From: an uncultured Clostridia bacterium
GTDB lineage: Bacteria; Bacillota; Clostridia; CAKSNL01; HGM11501
Direction of reading: 5' to 3'
Length of the DNA stretch: 64,000 nucleotides
Assembly: GCA_934476235.1 (NCBI GenBank)
Contig: CAKSNL010000001.1
Span: forward strand, 1 to 64,000
Below the pieces are notes generated by a model. That model worked only from the letters and a program-made list of their open reading frames with translations, was not told the origin of the DNA and searched no databases. The position numbers and the translations under genes were made by a program. Of the stretch, positions 26,380 to 33,758 are shown in pieces; within the stretch, counting starts at the first letter, position 1, and each line of letters starts with the position of its first letter.

Positions 26380-26712
26380 ATGGACGAAATGAATCTTTCG
26401 GACGCTATAGAAAGCATCCTCTCCGATCCCAAAATGAAGGATCTTATGCAGAGCCTGTCGGGCGCTCCCTCTTCATCGGAGCCCGAAACCGCGGACTCTG
26501 CCATGCCGGATATAAGCAAAATCATGAAGCTTAAGAGCATGTATGACTCCGCCATGAAGGATTCCGACCCGAGGGTAACGCTTCTCACCGCGCTGAGACC
26601 TTACCTTTCGGAGACACGTGTAAAAAATCTCGATGTCTGCATTAAATTTCTCCGCTTTTATAAAATCGCCGGCATGATAAAAGATGCGGATATTTTAAAG
26701 GAGCTGTTATAG
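26380..26712 (+). CDS. Small protein of unknown function (110 aa)
   Basis: An acidic N-terminal helix (NLSDAIESILSDPKMKDLMQSL), a Ser/Glu-rich linker and a C-terminal helical domain (MKDSDPRVTLLTALRPYLSETRVKNLDVCIKFLRFYKIAG). The DPRVTLLTALRPYLS segment resembles small clostridial proteins often seen next to spore or cell-envelope genes, but no function can be assigned. It sits between two other small genes and is probably co-expressed with them. Confidence 0.75.
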   Translation: MDEMNLSDAIESILSDPKMKDLMQSLSGAPSSSEPETADSAMPDISKIMKLKSMYDSAMKDSDPRVTLLTALRPYLSETRVKNLDVCIKFLRFYKIAGMIKDADILKELL

Positions 26713-26716
26713 CGCT

Positions 26717-26944
26717 ATGACGAAAAGGTACTTCAGCGAGCCCATAAGCGGGCTTTCGGATATCCTGTCCTCCGTGAAAAAGGACGATCTTGTCCTTCTG
26801 GGGCTCATTTTATTTTTAATAGGGGACGGATGCGAGGACAAGGAGCTGCTCCTTGTGCTGGGGTTCCTTTTCGTTTCCGGTAAAATAGATACCGACAAAG
26901 GTATTTTATCACACATAGGAAATATTTTCAATAGTTCAGATTAA
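26717..26944 (+). CDS. Small hydrophobic-core protein (75 aa)
   Basis: The centre holds two hydrophobic runs (LVLLGLILFLIG and LLLVLGFLFV) separated by an acidic turn (DGCEDKE), so it may be a membrane hairpin. It starts four bases after the preceding gene and ends before a separate promoter. Proteins of this layout occur after similar small genes in Clostridia; the function is unknown. Confidence 0.72.
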   Translation: MTKRYFSEPISGLSDILSSVKKDDLVLLGLILFLIGDGCEDKELLLVLGFLFVSGKIDTDKGILSHIGNIFNSSD

Positions 26945-26951
26945 TTTGCTA

Positions 26952-26980
26952 TTGTATTTTAATATTATTTGTACTATAAT
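26952..26980 (+). promoter_or_regulatory. Promoter of the TPR protein gene
   Basis: TTGTAT (26952-26957) and TATAAT (26975-26980) are 17 bases apart in an AT-rich stretch, 27 bases upstream of the ATG of the TPR gene, with AAGGAG between. Confidence 0.75.
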
Positions 26981-27006
26981 ATAATAAAAAACCAAGGAGA
27001 ATTTAA

Positions 27007-27828
27007 ATGCAGCTTTTAATAAACTATGTAATTCCCGTTGTCATTGTGCTAATCGGAGCGCAGTGCGGTCAGATGTATGGGCAGAGGTTTTTAGGCAGCT
27101 TTTTGGGGCTTTTACTTGCGGTCATATATATCCTTATCGTGATGCGCGGAGATATTTTTATGATCCGCGGAACAAAAAAGATAAAGGCGGGCGAAACAAA
27201 AAAGGGCATTGAATTATACGAAAAAGGCATTAAAAGCCGCACCAAGACCGAGTACATGCTCTATGCCTGCTATGCTTTTCTGCGCTACGGATATCCCGAT
27301 AAATGCATTTTTTATCTTAACGAGGCGGAAAAAATAAAAAAGCTGACTCCCGCTCAAGAAGCGGAGCTTGCCTCCACCAAGGGGCTATACCTTTGGAAGA
27401 CGGGCGACTTATCAGGCGCGGAGGAGGAATTTCGCAAAGCTCACGGGCTTAACTTAAATTCCTCGACCTACAGCCAGATGGGTTTCATTCTTCTGGATGA
27501 GAAAAAATATGACGAAGCGATGGCATTAAACCTTGAAGCGGCTGAATACAACGACTCAGACCCGTCGATAATGGACAATCTTGCGATGAGCTATTTTTAT
27601 AACGGAGAAACGGACAAGGCTGAGAAAATTTACGAGGGCATCATGGAAAAAGGCACACGTTTCCCGGTTATATATTATAACTATGCGCTTGTTCTGGAAA
27701 AGCTGGGCAAATACGCCGAGGCGGCGGAGCAGCTTGACGGCGCGCTCGGTTATAAATTTTCCTACCTTGCCTCTGTTTCAAGAGAAGACGTTGAAAAAAA
27801 GCTTGAATACATAAATTCGATAAAATAA
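27007..27828 (+). CDS. Membrane-anchored TPR protein
   Basis: 273 aa. Two N-terminal hydrophobic helices (residues 5-20 and 30-47) are followed by a cytosolic row of about five TPR units (residues 55-262), for example AEEEFRKAHGLNLNSSTYSQMGFILLDEKKYDEAM and DPSIMDNLAMSYFYNGETDKAEKIYE. TPRs bind protein partners; no catalytic domain is present. It has its own promoter and AAGGAG site and is followed by a small hairpin. The partner is not evident from neighbours. Confidence 0.88.
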   Translation: MQLLINYVIPVVIVLIGAQCGQMYGQRFLGSFLGLLLAVIYILIVMRGDIFMIRGTKKIKAGETKKGIELYEKGIKSRTKTEYMLYACYAFLRYGYPDKCIFYLNEAEKIKKLTPAQEAELASTKGLYLWKTGDLSGAEEEFRKAHGLNLNSSTYSQMGFILLDEKKYDEAMALNLEAAEYNDSDPSIMDNLAMSYFYNGETDKAEKIYEGIMEKGTRFPVIYYNYALVLEKLGKYAEAAEQLDGALGYKFSYLASVSREDVEKKLEYINSIK

Positions 27829-27850
27829 AAAACGGCTGAAAGCCGTTTCA
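27829..27850 (+). terminator. Weak hairpin after the TPR gene
   Basis: AAACGGCT-GAA-AGCCGTTT forms an 8-bp stem directly after the TAA. The T run is only three bases, so termination would be inefficient; the stronger hairpin at 28114-28140 may finish the job. Confidence 0.45.
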
Positions 27851-27864
27851 AGCTGCCTAAAAAA

Positions 27865-27967
27865 GCCCTCCTTGCTAAAGGTAACGTAGGCGCTGAGGCA
27901 ATTTAAAGCCCTCCTTGCTAAAGGAGGGTGGCATTTGCGTAGCAAATGACGGGAGGATTTTTCGAGA
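27865..27967 (+). repeat. Dispersed non-coding repeat, copy A
   Basis: It starts with the 17-base unit GCCCTCCTTGCTAAAGG (27865-27881), repeated exactly at 27908-27924, continues through GGCGC-T-GAGGCAAT and ends in GGGAGGATTTTTCG. A related copy lies on the opposite strand at 44474-44600. The unit CCTCCTTGCTAAAGGAGG folds on itself. No reading frame crosses it. It looks like a short mobile or recombinogenic intergenic repeat. The rest of 27829-28137 holds only hairpins. Confidence 0.7.
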
Positions 27968-27997
27968 GTGTCGCGAAAAACATGCTCACAACCGGGC

Positions 27998-28017
27998 GGG
28001 CAATTCATGAATTGCCC
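27998..28017. repeat. 20-bp perfect palindrome
   Basis: GGGCAATTCATGAATTGCCC lies just after repeat copy A and may be part of the same composite element. There is no T run beside it, so it is not an obvious terminator. Confidence 0.6.
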
Positions 28018-28113
28018 CTACGGTGCTGAATCGAAAGAGGGGGCACATAAAAGCCGGTATGTTCCGAGCGTTCACTCCCCGAGAGAGAAAAAAACAGGTT
28101 TTCAGGCACAATC

Positions 28114-28140
28114 AAAACGCGGCTTCTCCGCGTTTTTTTA
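28114..28140 (+). terminator. Terminator between TPR and spoVAE-like genes
   Basis: AAAACGCGG and CCGCGTTTT pair around CTTCT; seven T follow on the plus strand and four T on the minus. It probably acts in both directions for the converging TPR and spoVAE-like transcripts. Confidence 0.75.
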
Positions 28141-28500
28141 TTTTGCTCTCGGTTTTTTTATGAGGGCGGCGAAAAGCCCGGCAATGACCGCGGCGGATAT
28201 TCCGGCGGCTCCAGCAGTGAAACCTCCCGTGAGCGTCCCCAAAAATCCGTCCTTTTCTATTGCCTCCGTAACGCCGCGGAACATATTATATCCGAATCCC
28301 AAAAGCGGCACCGTCGCTCCCGCTCCCGCAAAATCAACCAGGGGCTTATACACTCCCAAAAGCCCCAAAACGACGCCTATGCACACAAGCGACACTAATA
28401 TTCTTGCCGGCGTCAGCTTTGTTTTATCTATAAATATCTGGCAGACAGCACAGATAGCTCCGCCTACCGCAAACGCTTTTATTATCATCCAAAGATCCAT
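28138..28500 (-). CDS. spoVAE: Stage V sporulation protein AE-like membrane protein
   Basis: 120 aa with three to four membrane helices. The sequence (FAVGGAICAVCQIFIDKTKLTPARILVSLVCIGVVLG and the G/A-rich AGATVPLLGFGYNMFRGV...GGFTAGAAGISAA) matches the SpoVAC/SpoVAEb family, which forms the inner-membrane channel for dipicolinic acid uptake into forespores and release at germination. It directly follows the TSUP genes instead of spoVAC and spoVAD, so it is either a detached spoVAE or an extra paralogue. The stop overlaps the terminator T tract. Confidence 0.88.
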   Translation of the reverse strand: MDLWMIIKAFAVGGAICAVCQIFIDKTKLTPARILVSLVCIGVVLGLLGVYKPLVDFAGAGATVPLLGFGYNMFRGVTEAIEKDGFLGTLTGGFTAGAAGISAAVIAGLFAALIKKPRAK

Positions 28501-28857
28501 TTATTTTTCCTCTTTTCTCATGATTTCGGCTATTCCGAACACCGCAAGGAAAACCGCAAACATTTTTCTCAAGACCGCCCCGTCCGTAAAATTCGCAACC
28601 GCACTGCCCAAAAGCGCCCCGGCAATTCCGCCGGACGACATAATAACCGCCTTTTTTATGTCTATGCTTTTGTTTTTGATGTGAATTACGAGCGCCGAAA
28701 GCGCCGTCGGAATAAAAAATATCAGATTTGCGCTCTGTGCCGTGTGCTGCTCTATCTTCCCGAACAAAGTCAGCGCGGGAATCAAAAGCGCGCCTCCGCC
28801 GATTCCCATTCCCCCGGCAATTCCCGCTATAAATCCTGAAATCAAAGGTACTAACAT
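28501..28857 (-). CDS. TSUP (TauE/SafE) permease, C-terminal-half-like gene
   Basis: About 118 aa with four hydrophobic helices. GFIAGIAGGMGIGGGALLIPAL is the family signature. Full TSUP transporters are about 250 aa with two such halves; here each half is its own gene. The start at 28857 has TGGAG six bases upstream and overlaps the previous gene end by seven bases. The family moves sulfite, sulfoacetate and other anions; the substrate here is unknown. The spoVAE-like gene follows immediately. Confidence 0.85.
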   Translation of the reverse strand: MLVPLISGFIAGIAGGMGIGGGALLIPALTLFGKIEQHTAQSANLIFFIPTALSALVIHIKNKSIDIKKAVIMSSGGIAGALLGSAVANFTDGAVLRKMFAVFLAVFGIAEIMRKEEK

Positions 28858-29126
28858 AACATTCTCCATGCCGAAACAAGCATTAATATTCCGAAGATTC
28901 TGCTGACCCAGACCGTCGGAAGCTTTTTTAAGAGCACCGCTCCCAGCGCTCCGCCCGCGGTTCCGCCGACGGCGCACCAGAGCGAGGTTTTAAAATCAAC
29001 GTTTCCGCCGCGCACATAAAAAAATATGCTGACCGCAGAGAGCGCCAAAATGACCGATACGGTCGTGGCATGCGCCTTTTTCCTGTCAAGATGCAAAAAC
29101 TTCGTCAGTGCCAGAACGGCTATCAC
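28851..29126 (-). CDS. TSUP permease, N-terminal-half-like gene with unclear start
   Basis: The annotated frame gives 91 aa from a GTG at 29126, but the same frame continues upstream with clear family sequence (SLIAAGLVSGFINGLFGAGGG), back to about 29199 where no ATG, GTG or TTG is available. Removing one T from the six-T run on the minus strand (29189-29194) would join this frame to a GTG near 29207. So the true product is about 118 aa, and either a base is wrong, the gene is frameshifted, or a rare start codon is used. Together with the next gene it would make a heterodimeric permease. Confidence 0.75.
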   Translation of the reverse strand: MIAVLALTKFLHLDRKKAHATTVSVILALSAVSIFFYVRGGNVDFKTSLWCAVGGTAGGALGAVLLKKLPTVWVSRIFGILMLVSAWRMLC

Positions 29127-29245
29127 TCCGCCTCCGGCTCCGAAAAGTCCGTTGATAAAGCCCGATACAAGACCTGCCGCTATAAGTGAAAAAACAGCCT
29201 CTCACCTCTTTTTTATTTATTGTTGCCGTTTTCGCCCTTCAATAT

Positions 29246-29281
29246 ACAAAAAAGGAATGTACGAAAGTACATCCCTTTTTT
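29246..29281 (-). terminator. Terminator of the yabP-yabR operon
   Basis: AAAAAAGG-A-ATGTAC and GTACAT-C-CCTTTTTT form a stem with one mismatch around GAAA; T runs flank it on either strand. It lies four bases after the stop of the S1-domain gene. Confidence 0.82.
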
Positions 29282-29284
29282 ATA

Positions 29285-29713
29285 TCAATATCCGCCGGAC
29301 TGTTTTTTATATCCTGTCCTTCTGTTTTCGGACGCCTTCTTGACGTCCTGCATCCTGTCCGTGCTCTCCTGCTTGAACTTTGCAAGCTTATCCTCAAATG
29401 AAAGATCCTGCTCCTTATCGCTTCCGAACGAAAATTCCGCCGGAACACCGGAGAAAACGTATTTTTTCCCGCGCTCTTCCTCCAGAGCCTTCTTTATGGA
29501 CAGACCGATCTTTCCGTTAGGCTCGATATTCATCACCTTGACCTTAACGGTATCCCCCACTTTAAGATGGTCGTTAATATCCTTAACGTAATTCTTTGAC
29601 ACCTCGGAAATGTGCACAAGACCGGACTTTCCTTCCCCAAGATCGACAAACGCGCCGAACCCGGTGATGCCTGACACCTTTCCTTCAACTACTTTTCCCA
29701 CTTCCAAATCCAT
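29285..29713 (-). CDS. yabR: S1 RNA-binding domain protein (YabR-like)
   Basis: About 142 aa. Residues 1-75 form one S1 domain (GKVVEGKVSGITGFGAFVDLGEGKSGLVHISEVS...VGDTVKVKVMNI), with the RNA-contacting F-G-A-F and H residues. The C-terminal half is charged and flexible. B. subtilis YabR sits beside divIC in the same order, which supports the name. The start at 29713 (MDLEVGK) has GGAGG eight bases upstream; an in-frame start 24 bases further up lacks a site. Confidence 0.9.
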   Translation of the reverse strand: MDLEVGKVVEGKVSGITGFGAFVDLGEGKSGLVHISEVSKNYVKDINDHLKVGDTVKVKVMNIEPNGKIGLSIKKALEEERGKKYVFSGVPAEFSFGSDKEQDLSFEDKLAKFKQESTDRMQDVKKASENRRTGYKKQSGGY

Positions 29714-29754
29714 GGAAATGTCCTCCTTATTTCTCATTTGTATTAAAACAGCCG

Positions 29755-30030
29755 TCAGCCGTTTGAATCAACATACTTTCTCTCATCCGGATAAACAAGC
29801 CCGAGCTCATCTCTCGCAATATTTTCTATCGTTTCGCGGCTTTCGGCATTCTCGATCTCGTCCTTCAGCTTTTTGCTTTCTTCCTGAACAGCCTTTATTT
29901 CGTCCTCAAGCTCGGCTATTTTTTTCTTGCTCTCGTTTATCGTGATCTGCTGAGATATGAACATGCCGCAGAAATATATGATGACCAATGCCGCCGCAAT
30001 GTATAACAGCACGCGCCTTTTCACCATCAT
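29755..30030 (-). CDS. divIC: DivIC/FtsB-type septum formation protein
   Basis: 91 aa. A short cytoplasmic N-terminus, one membrane helix (RRVLLYIAAALVIIYFCGMFIS) and an extracytoplasmic coiled coil (ITINESKKKIAELEDEIKAVQEESKKLKDEI) ending in the family motif ENIARDELGLVYPDE. It would act in the division complex with FtsL and DivIB. Two ATG codons are adjacent at 30030 and 30027, both after AAGGAG; the second has better spacing. Position between yabQ and yabR matches the B. subtilis order. Confidence 0.93.
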   Translation of the reverse strand: MMVKRRVLLYIAAALVIIYFCGMFISQQITINESKKKIAELEDEIKAVQEESKKLKDEIENAESRETIENIARDELGLVYPDERKYVDSNG

Positions 30031-30103
30031 CAGCTCCTTAAACGTATATCAAGATTATTATATAACAGCCGCGGCGACTTGTAAAGATATTTTTCGGAGA
30101 TTT

Positions 30104-30586
30104 TTATATTTTTTTCAGCAGTTTTTTCTGAAAATTGAATTTCCGTTTAAGACCTCTCATTTTTTTGGTCAGATCGCGCACGGGAGAAACGACAATGAGC
30201 GCCGCTTTCCCCGTTTTTCTTATGAAAAACCGCACCGGAACGGCGAGTATCTTTGCTATCCGGAACAAGACCTTCATCAAAATTCTTAAAATAACGGTGC
30301 CCGCGGCAACGAAAAAACGGCTGAGCATGAGAAAGTAAAGCGCGGCGCCTGATAAAACCGCGATATAAATATAAATTCTTAAGTCCGCTCCGGCAACACG
30401 GTAAAAGCACGAAATGAAAAAAATCCCCCCGAAAAGCCAGAAGCACGCGTCGCATATATTCGTGACAGCTCTGCCCTCTCCCGTGCGCCGTATGATACGG
30501 AAGAAATCGAAAAGCACGCCGAGCATGGCTCCTATCGATATAAAGCTTAAAAATACTTTCGCTTGCTCTATCGTCTGCTCAGACAT
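30104..30586 (-). CDS. yabQ: Spore cortex biosynthesis protein YabQ
   Basis: 160 aa with an N-terminal pair of helices (VFLSFISIGAMLGVLFDFFRIIRR) followed by further membrane helices and a strongly basic C-terminal tail (KKMRGLKRKFNFQKKLLKKI). YabQ is an outer-forespore-membrane protein needed for cortex formation in Bacillus. The ATG overlaps the yabP stop (TAATG). Confidence 0.9.
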   Translation of the reverse strand: MSEQTIEQAKVFLSFISIGAMLGVLFDFFRIIRRTGEGRAVTNICDACFWLFGGIFFISCFYRVAGADLRIYIYIAVLSGAALYFLMLSRFFVAAGTVILRILMKVLFRIAKILAVPVRFFIRKTGKAALIVVSPVRDLTKKMRGLKRKFNFQKKLLKKI

Positions 30587-30870
30587 TATTTAAGAAGCTT
30601 TCCCAAAAATCCGGACGCTTTTTTTCCGCCGCCCTCGTAGTATGCGCAGGAATTTATTGTTCCCTCAATCTCGACATCGCCCGTTTCCACGCTTAATTTA
30701 TTGATATGAAGCGCCTCTCCAGTAACGGTGAGCGAGCCCATTCCGGTTTCAAGCGTCACCTTGTTCTCGTCAAAATTGCCGACATCGGTAACGCCGCTTA
30801 TGCTCATCTTTTTTCTGCCCTCCAATATTACGTTGTGAATGACCTTTGCCGCAGTTCTTTTCTCTTCCAT
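30586..30870 (-). CDS. yabP: Sporulation protein YabP
   Basis: 94 aa, all beta, with the family core RKKMSISGVTDVGNFDENKVTLETGMGSLTVTGEALHINKLSVETGDVEIEGTINS. YabP works with YabQ during spore cortex or coat formation and is usually made under sigma-E. Its ribosome site GGAGGAG is buried in a long inverted repeat that spans the gap to uvrA, so translation from uvrA read-through RNA should be poor. Confidence 0.92.
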   Translation of the reverse strand: MEEKRTAAKVIHNVILEGRKKMSISGVTDVGNFDENKVTLETGMGSLTVTGEALHINKLSVETGDVEIEGTINSCAYYEGGGKKASGFLGKLLK

Positions 30871-30875
30871 AAAGT

Positions 30876-30918
30876 AACTCCTCCTTTTTTAATATCTATA
30901 TCGTAAAAAGGAGGAGTT
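30876..30918 (-). promoter_or_regulatory. Hairpin masking the yabP ribosome binding site
   Basis: AACTCCTCCTTTTT (plus 30876-30889) and AAAAAGGAGGAGTT (30905-30918) are exact reverse complements, giving a 14-bp stem and 15-base loop. On the minus-strand RNA the first arm follows the uvrA stop and the second arm contains the GGAGGAG of yabP. It may also end uvrA transcription. Confidence 0.65.
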
Positions 30919-30923
30919 TATGC

Positions 30924-33758
30924 TTATTTATTAAGATATTTCTTCAAAAACTGCCCGGTGTACGACTTTTTAACGCGCGCCACTTCCTCCGGCGTTCCCT
31001 CGGCGACGATTTTTCCGCCGCTCTCTCCGCCTTCGGGTCCCAAATCAATTATGTGGTCGGCAACCTTTATGACGTCAAGGTTGTGCTCGATGACAAGCAC
31101 ACTGTTGCCCGCGTCTGTCAGCCTGTCAAGCACCTCAATGAGCTTGTGGACATCCTCCGTGTGAAGCCCCGTTGTCGGCTCGTCCAGGATATACATTGTT
31201 CTTCCGGTCGCCTTTTTTGAAAGCTCTGTCGCAAGCTTGACCCTCTGCGCCTCGCCGCCGGATAACGTGGTGGACGACTGCCCTATCTTGATATATCCCA
31301 GCCCGACGTCATAGAGCGTTTCAAGCTTTTTTCTTATCTTGGGGATGCTGCCAAAAAATTCAAGACCCTCCTCGACCGTCATCTCCAAAACGTCATAAAT
31401 GTTTTTGCCCTTATATTTGACCTCAAGCGTCTCCCTGTTATAGCGCTTGCCTCCGCAGACCTCGCACGGAACATAGACGTCGGACAAAAAGTGCATCTCT
31501 ATTTTTAAGATACCGTCGCCCGAGCAGGATTCGCACCGACCGCCCTTGACGTTGAAGCTGAACCGACCGGGACCGTATCCGCGCATCTTCGCTTCGTTCG
31601 TGGAGGCAAAAAGGTCGCGAATATCCGAGAAAAGCCCCGTATAGGTCGCCGGGTTGGAGCGCGGAGTGCGCCCGATGGGCGACTGGTCAATATCTATCAC
31701 CTTGTCAAGGTTTCCGATTCCCAGTATTTCCTTATGCTTTCCGGGCTTATCCTTTTTCGCTCCGTTAAGCTCGCGCGCAAGCGCTTTATAGAGTATCTCG
31801 TTAACAAGTGTGGACTTTCCGGAGCCCGACACTCCCGTAACGCACACGAATTTGCCGAGAGGAATCTCCACGTTTATGTTTTTTAAGTTATTTTCCTTCG
31901 CGCCGACTATTTTTAATGTGTTGCCGTTTCCCTCGCGCCTTTTTTCGGGAACCTTAATCTTTTTCCGTCCGGAAAGGTAATCGCCCGTTACCGAGTCCGG
32001 CGCGTTCTCGATGTCTTCTATCTGCCCCGCGGCAACGACCTTTCCGCCGTGGATTCCCGCTCCCGGTCCGATATCGACAATATAGTCCGCGGCATACATC
32101 GTGTCCTCGTCATGCTCCACGACTATAAGAGTGTTTCCCATATCCCTTAAATTTTTAAGCGCCGAGATGAGCCTCTCGTTATCCCGCTGGTGAAGACCTA
32201 TCGACGGCTCGTCCAAAATATACAAAACGCCCGTGAGTCCGGAGCCTATCTGCGTTGCAAGCCTGATTCTCTGCGCCTCGCCGCCGGATAGCGTCGCCGC
32301 CGCGCGCGTTAGCGTCAGGTAGTTAAGCCCCACCTCGCGAAGGAACGAAAGGCGCGCCTCAATCTCCGTTATTATTCTTGACGCAATCATTTTTTCTTTT
32401 TCCGAAAAATCAATGCTCTTCATGAAATCATAGAGCCTGTCTATCGGCTTGTCCGACATTTCATATATATTGACTCCGCCGACGGTGACGGAAAGCGCCT
32501 CTTTTTTAAGCCTTTTCCCGCCGCAGCAGGGGCAGTCGCTCTTGCTCATGCGAAGCTCGTAGTAGTATTTCATGAAATCGGAGGTCGTTTCCGCATAGCG
32601 GCGCTCCATGCAGGGGATTATGCCCTCGTACGGCTTGTCGTATATCTGCTCGGTGCGGCTGTCGCGCCCCTTATAGCGAATCTCGATCGGTTCTCCGTCC
32701 GTCCCGTAAAAGAGAATTTTTTTAGCCTTGTCCGTAAGGTCCTTTATCGGCGCGTGAAGGTCGATATTATAGTGCTTTTCAAGCGCGTTATACTGGCTTT
32801 CAATCATTCCGCCGGGAACGCTTCCGTCCCAGCCGATGAGGTCAATTCCCCCGTTATAGACGGAAAGCTCCTTATCTGCAATGAGCCTGTCGGGATCCAT
32901 CTTTAAAAGGTATCCGAGTCCCGCACACTCAGGGCACGCACCGAACGGATTGTTGAAGGAAAAAAGCCTCGGCTCCAATTCCTCTAAATTGATTCCGCAT
33001 TCGTGGCAGGCATAGTTCTGGCTGAACGTTCTCTCCTCGCCCCCGATAACGGCGACCGTAACGAGCCCGCCCGCCATTTTCAGCGCCGTTTCGAGCGAAT
33101 CGGTCAGCCTCTTATTCATATCGGGCTTTACCGTGAGTCTGTCGACAACTATATCTATATTGTGCTTTTTCTTTTTGTCAAGCTTTATTTCGTCCTCAAG
33201 CAGTCTTATCTCCCCGTCAACCCGGACTCTGACATATCCGTTTTTCACCGCGTCGACAAAAAGCTTTGAATATTCGCCCTTCTTGCCGCGGATGACCGGG
33301 CTCATTATCATGATTTTCGAGCCCTCGGGATATGACTTCACGCTGTCGGTTATCTGGTCGATGCTCTGCTTTTTTATCTCTTTTCCGCATTTCGGGCAAT
33401 GCGGAACACCGACTCTTGCGTATAAAAGCCTTAAATAGTCGTATATCTCCGTGACCGTGCCGACCGTGGAACGCGGATTCTTGCTCGTCGTCTTCTGGTC
33501 TATTGATATCGCGGGCGAAAGTCCGCCGATAAAGTCAACGTCCGGCTTTTGCATCTGCCCCAAAAACTGGCGCGCATACGACGAGAGGGACTCTACATAG
33601 CGCCTCTGCCCCTCGGCATATATCGTGTCAAAGGCGAGCGAGCTTTTGCCCGATCCCGAAAGCCCCGTAAAAACTATGAGCTTGTTTCTCGGAATCGTTA
33701 AGTCGATATCTTTCAAGTTGTTTTCTCTGGCGCCTCTTATGACAATCTCATTTTTCAT
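30924..33758 (-). CDS. uvrA: Excinuclease ABC subunit A
   Basis: 944 aa, full length. Two ABC ATPase modules: Walker A GLSGSGKSSLAFDT and GVSGSGKSTLVNEIL, signature LSGGEAQR twice, and Walker B ILDEPSIGLHQRD and ILDEPTTGLH. Zinc-binding cysteine pairs CPKCGKE, CHECG...CPEC, CPCCGGKR and CESCSGDG...CEVCGGKR are present. UvrA finds bulky DNA damage and loads UvrB. The start at 33758 (MKNEIVIRGAREN) has AGGGG seven bases upstream and overlaps the uvrB end by 11 bases; GTG at 33767 is the alternative. Confidence 0.98.
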   Translation of the reverse strand: MKNEIVIRGARENNLKDIDLTIPRNKLIVFTGLSGSGKSSLAFDTIYAEGQRRYVESLSSYARQFLGQMQKPDVDFIGGLSPAISIDQKTTSKNPRSTVGTVTEIYDYLRLLYARVGVPHCPKCGKEIKKQSIDQITDSVKSYPEGSKIMIMSPVIRGKKGEYSKLFVDAVKNGYVRVRVDGEIRLLEDEIKLDKKKKHNIDIVVDRLTVKPDMNKRLTDSLETALKMAGGLVTVAVIGGEERTFSQNYACHECGINLEELEPRLFSFNNPFGACPECAGLGYLLKMDPDRLIADKELSVYNGGIDLIGWDGSVPGGMIESQYNALEKHYNIDLHAPIKDLTDKAKKILFYGTDGEPIEIRYKGRDSRTEQIYDKPYEGIIPCMERRYAETTSDFMKYYYELRMSKSDCPCCGGKRLKKEALSVTVGGVNIYEMSDKPIDRLYDFMKSIDFSEKEKMIASRIITEIEARLSFLREVGLNYLTLTRAAATLSGGEAQRIRLATQIGSGLTGVLYILDEPSIGLHQRDNERLISALKNLRDMGNTLIVVEHDEDTMYAADYIVDIGPGAGIHGGKVVAAGQIEDIENAPDSVTGDYLSGRKKIKVPEKRREGNGNTLKIVGAKENNLKNINVEIPLGKFVCVTGVSGSGKSTLVNEILYKALARELNGAKKDKPGKHKEILGIGNLDKVIDIDQSPIGRTPRSNPATYTGLFSDIRDLFASTNEAKMRGYGPGRFSFNVKGGRCESCSGDGILKIEMHFLSDVYVPCEVCGGKRYNRETLEVKYKGKNIYDVLEMTVEEGLEFFGSIPKIRKKLETLYDVGLGYIKIGQSSTTLSGGEAQRVKLATELSKKATGRTMYILDEPTTGLHTEDVHKLIEVLDRLTDAGNSVLVIEHNLDVIKVADHIIDLGPEGGESGGKIVAEGTPEEVARVKKSYTGQFLKKYLNK

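Noticed and set aside
27865..27924. Two copies of a 17-base direct repeat as a CRISPR array
   Set aside because: Only two units, no further spacing pattern, no cas genes, and the units fold as part of a dispersed intergenic repeat.
28424..28879. A 151-codon frame overlapping the spoVAE-like and TSUP genes
   Set aside because: It is in a different frame on the same strand and the product is Arg/Gly/Cys-rich without homology, whereas the TSUP frame shows family motifs.
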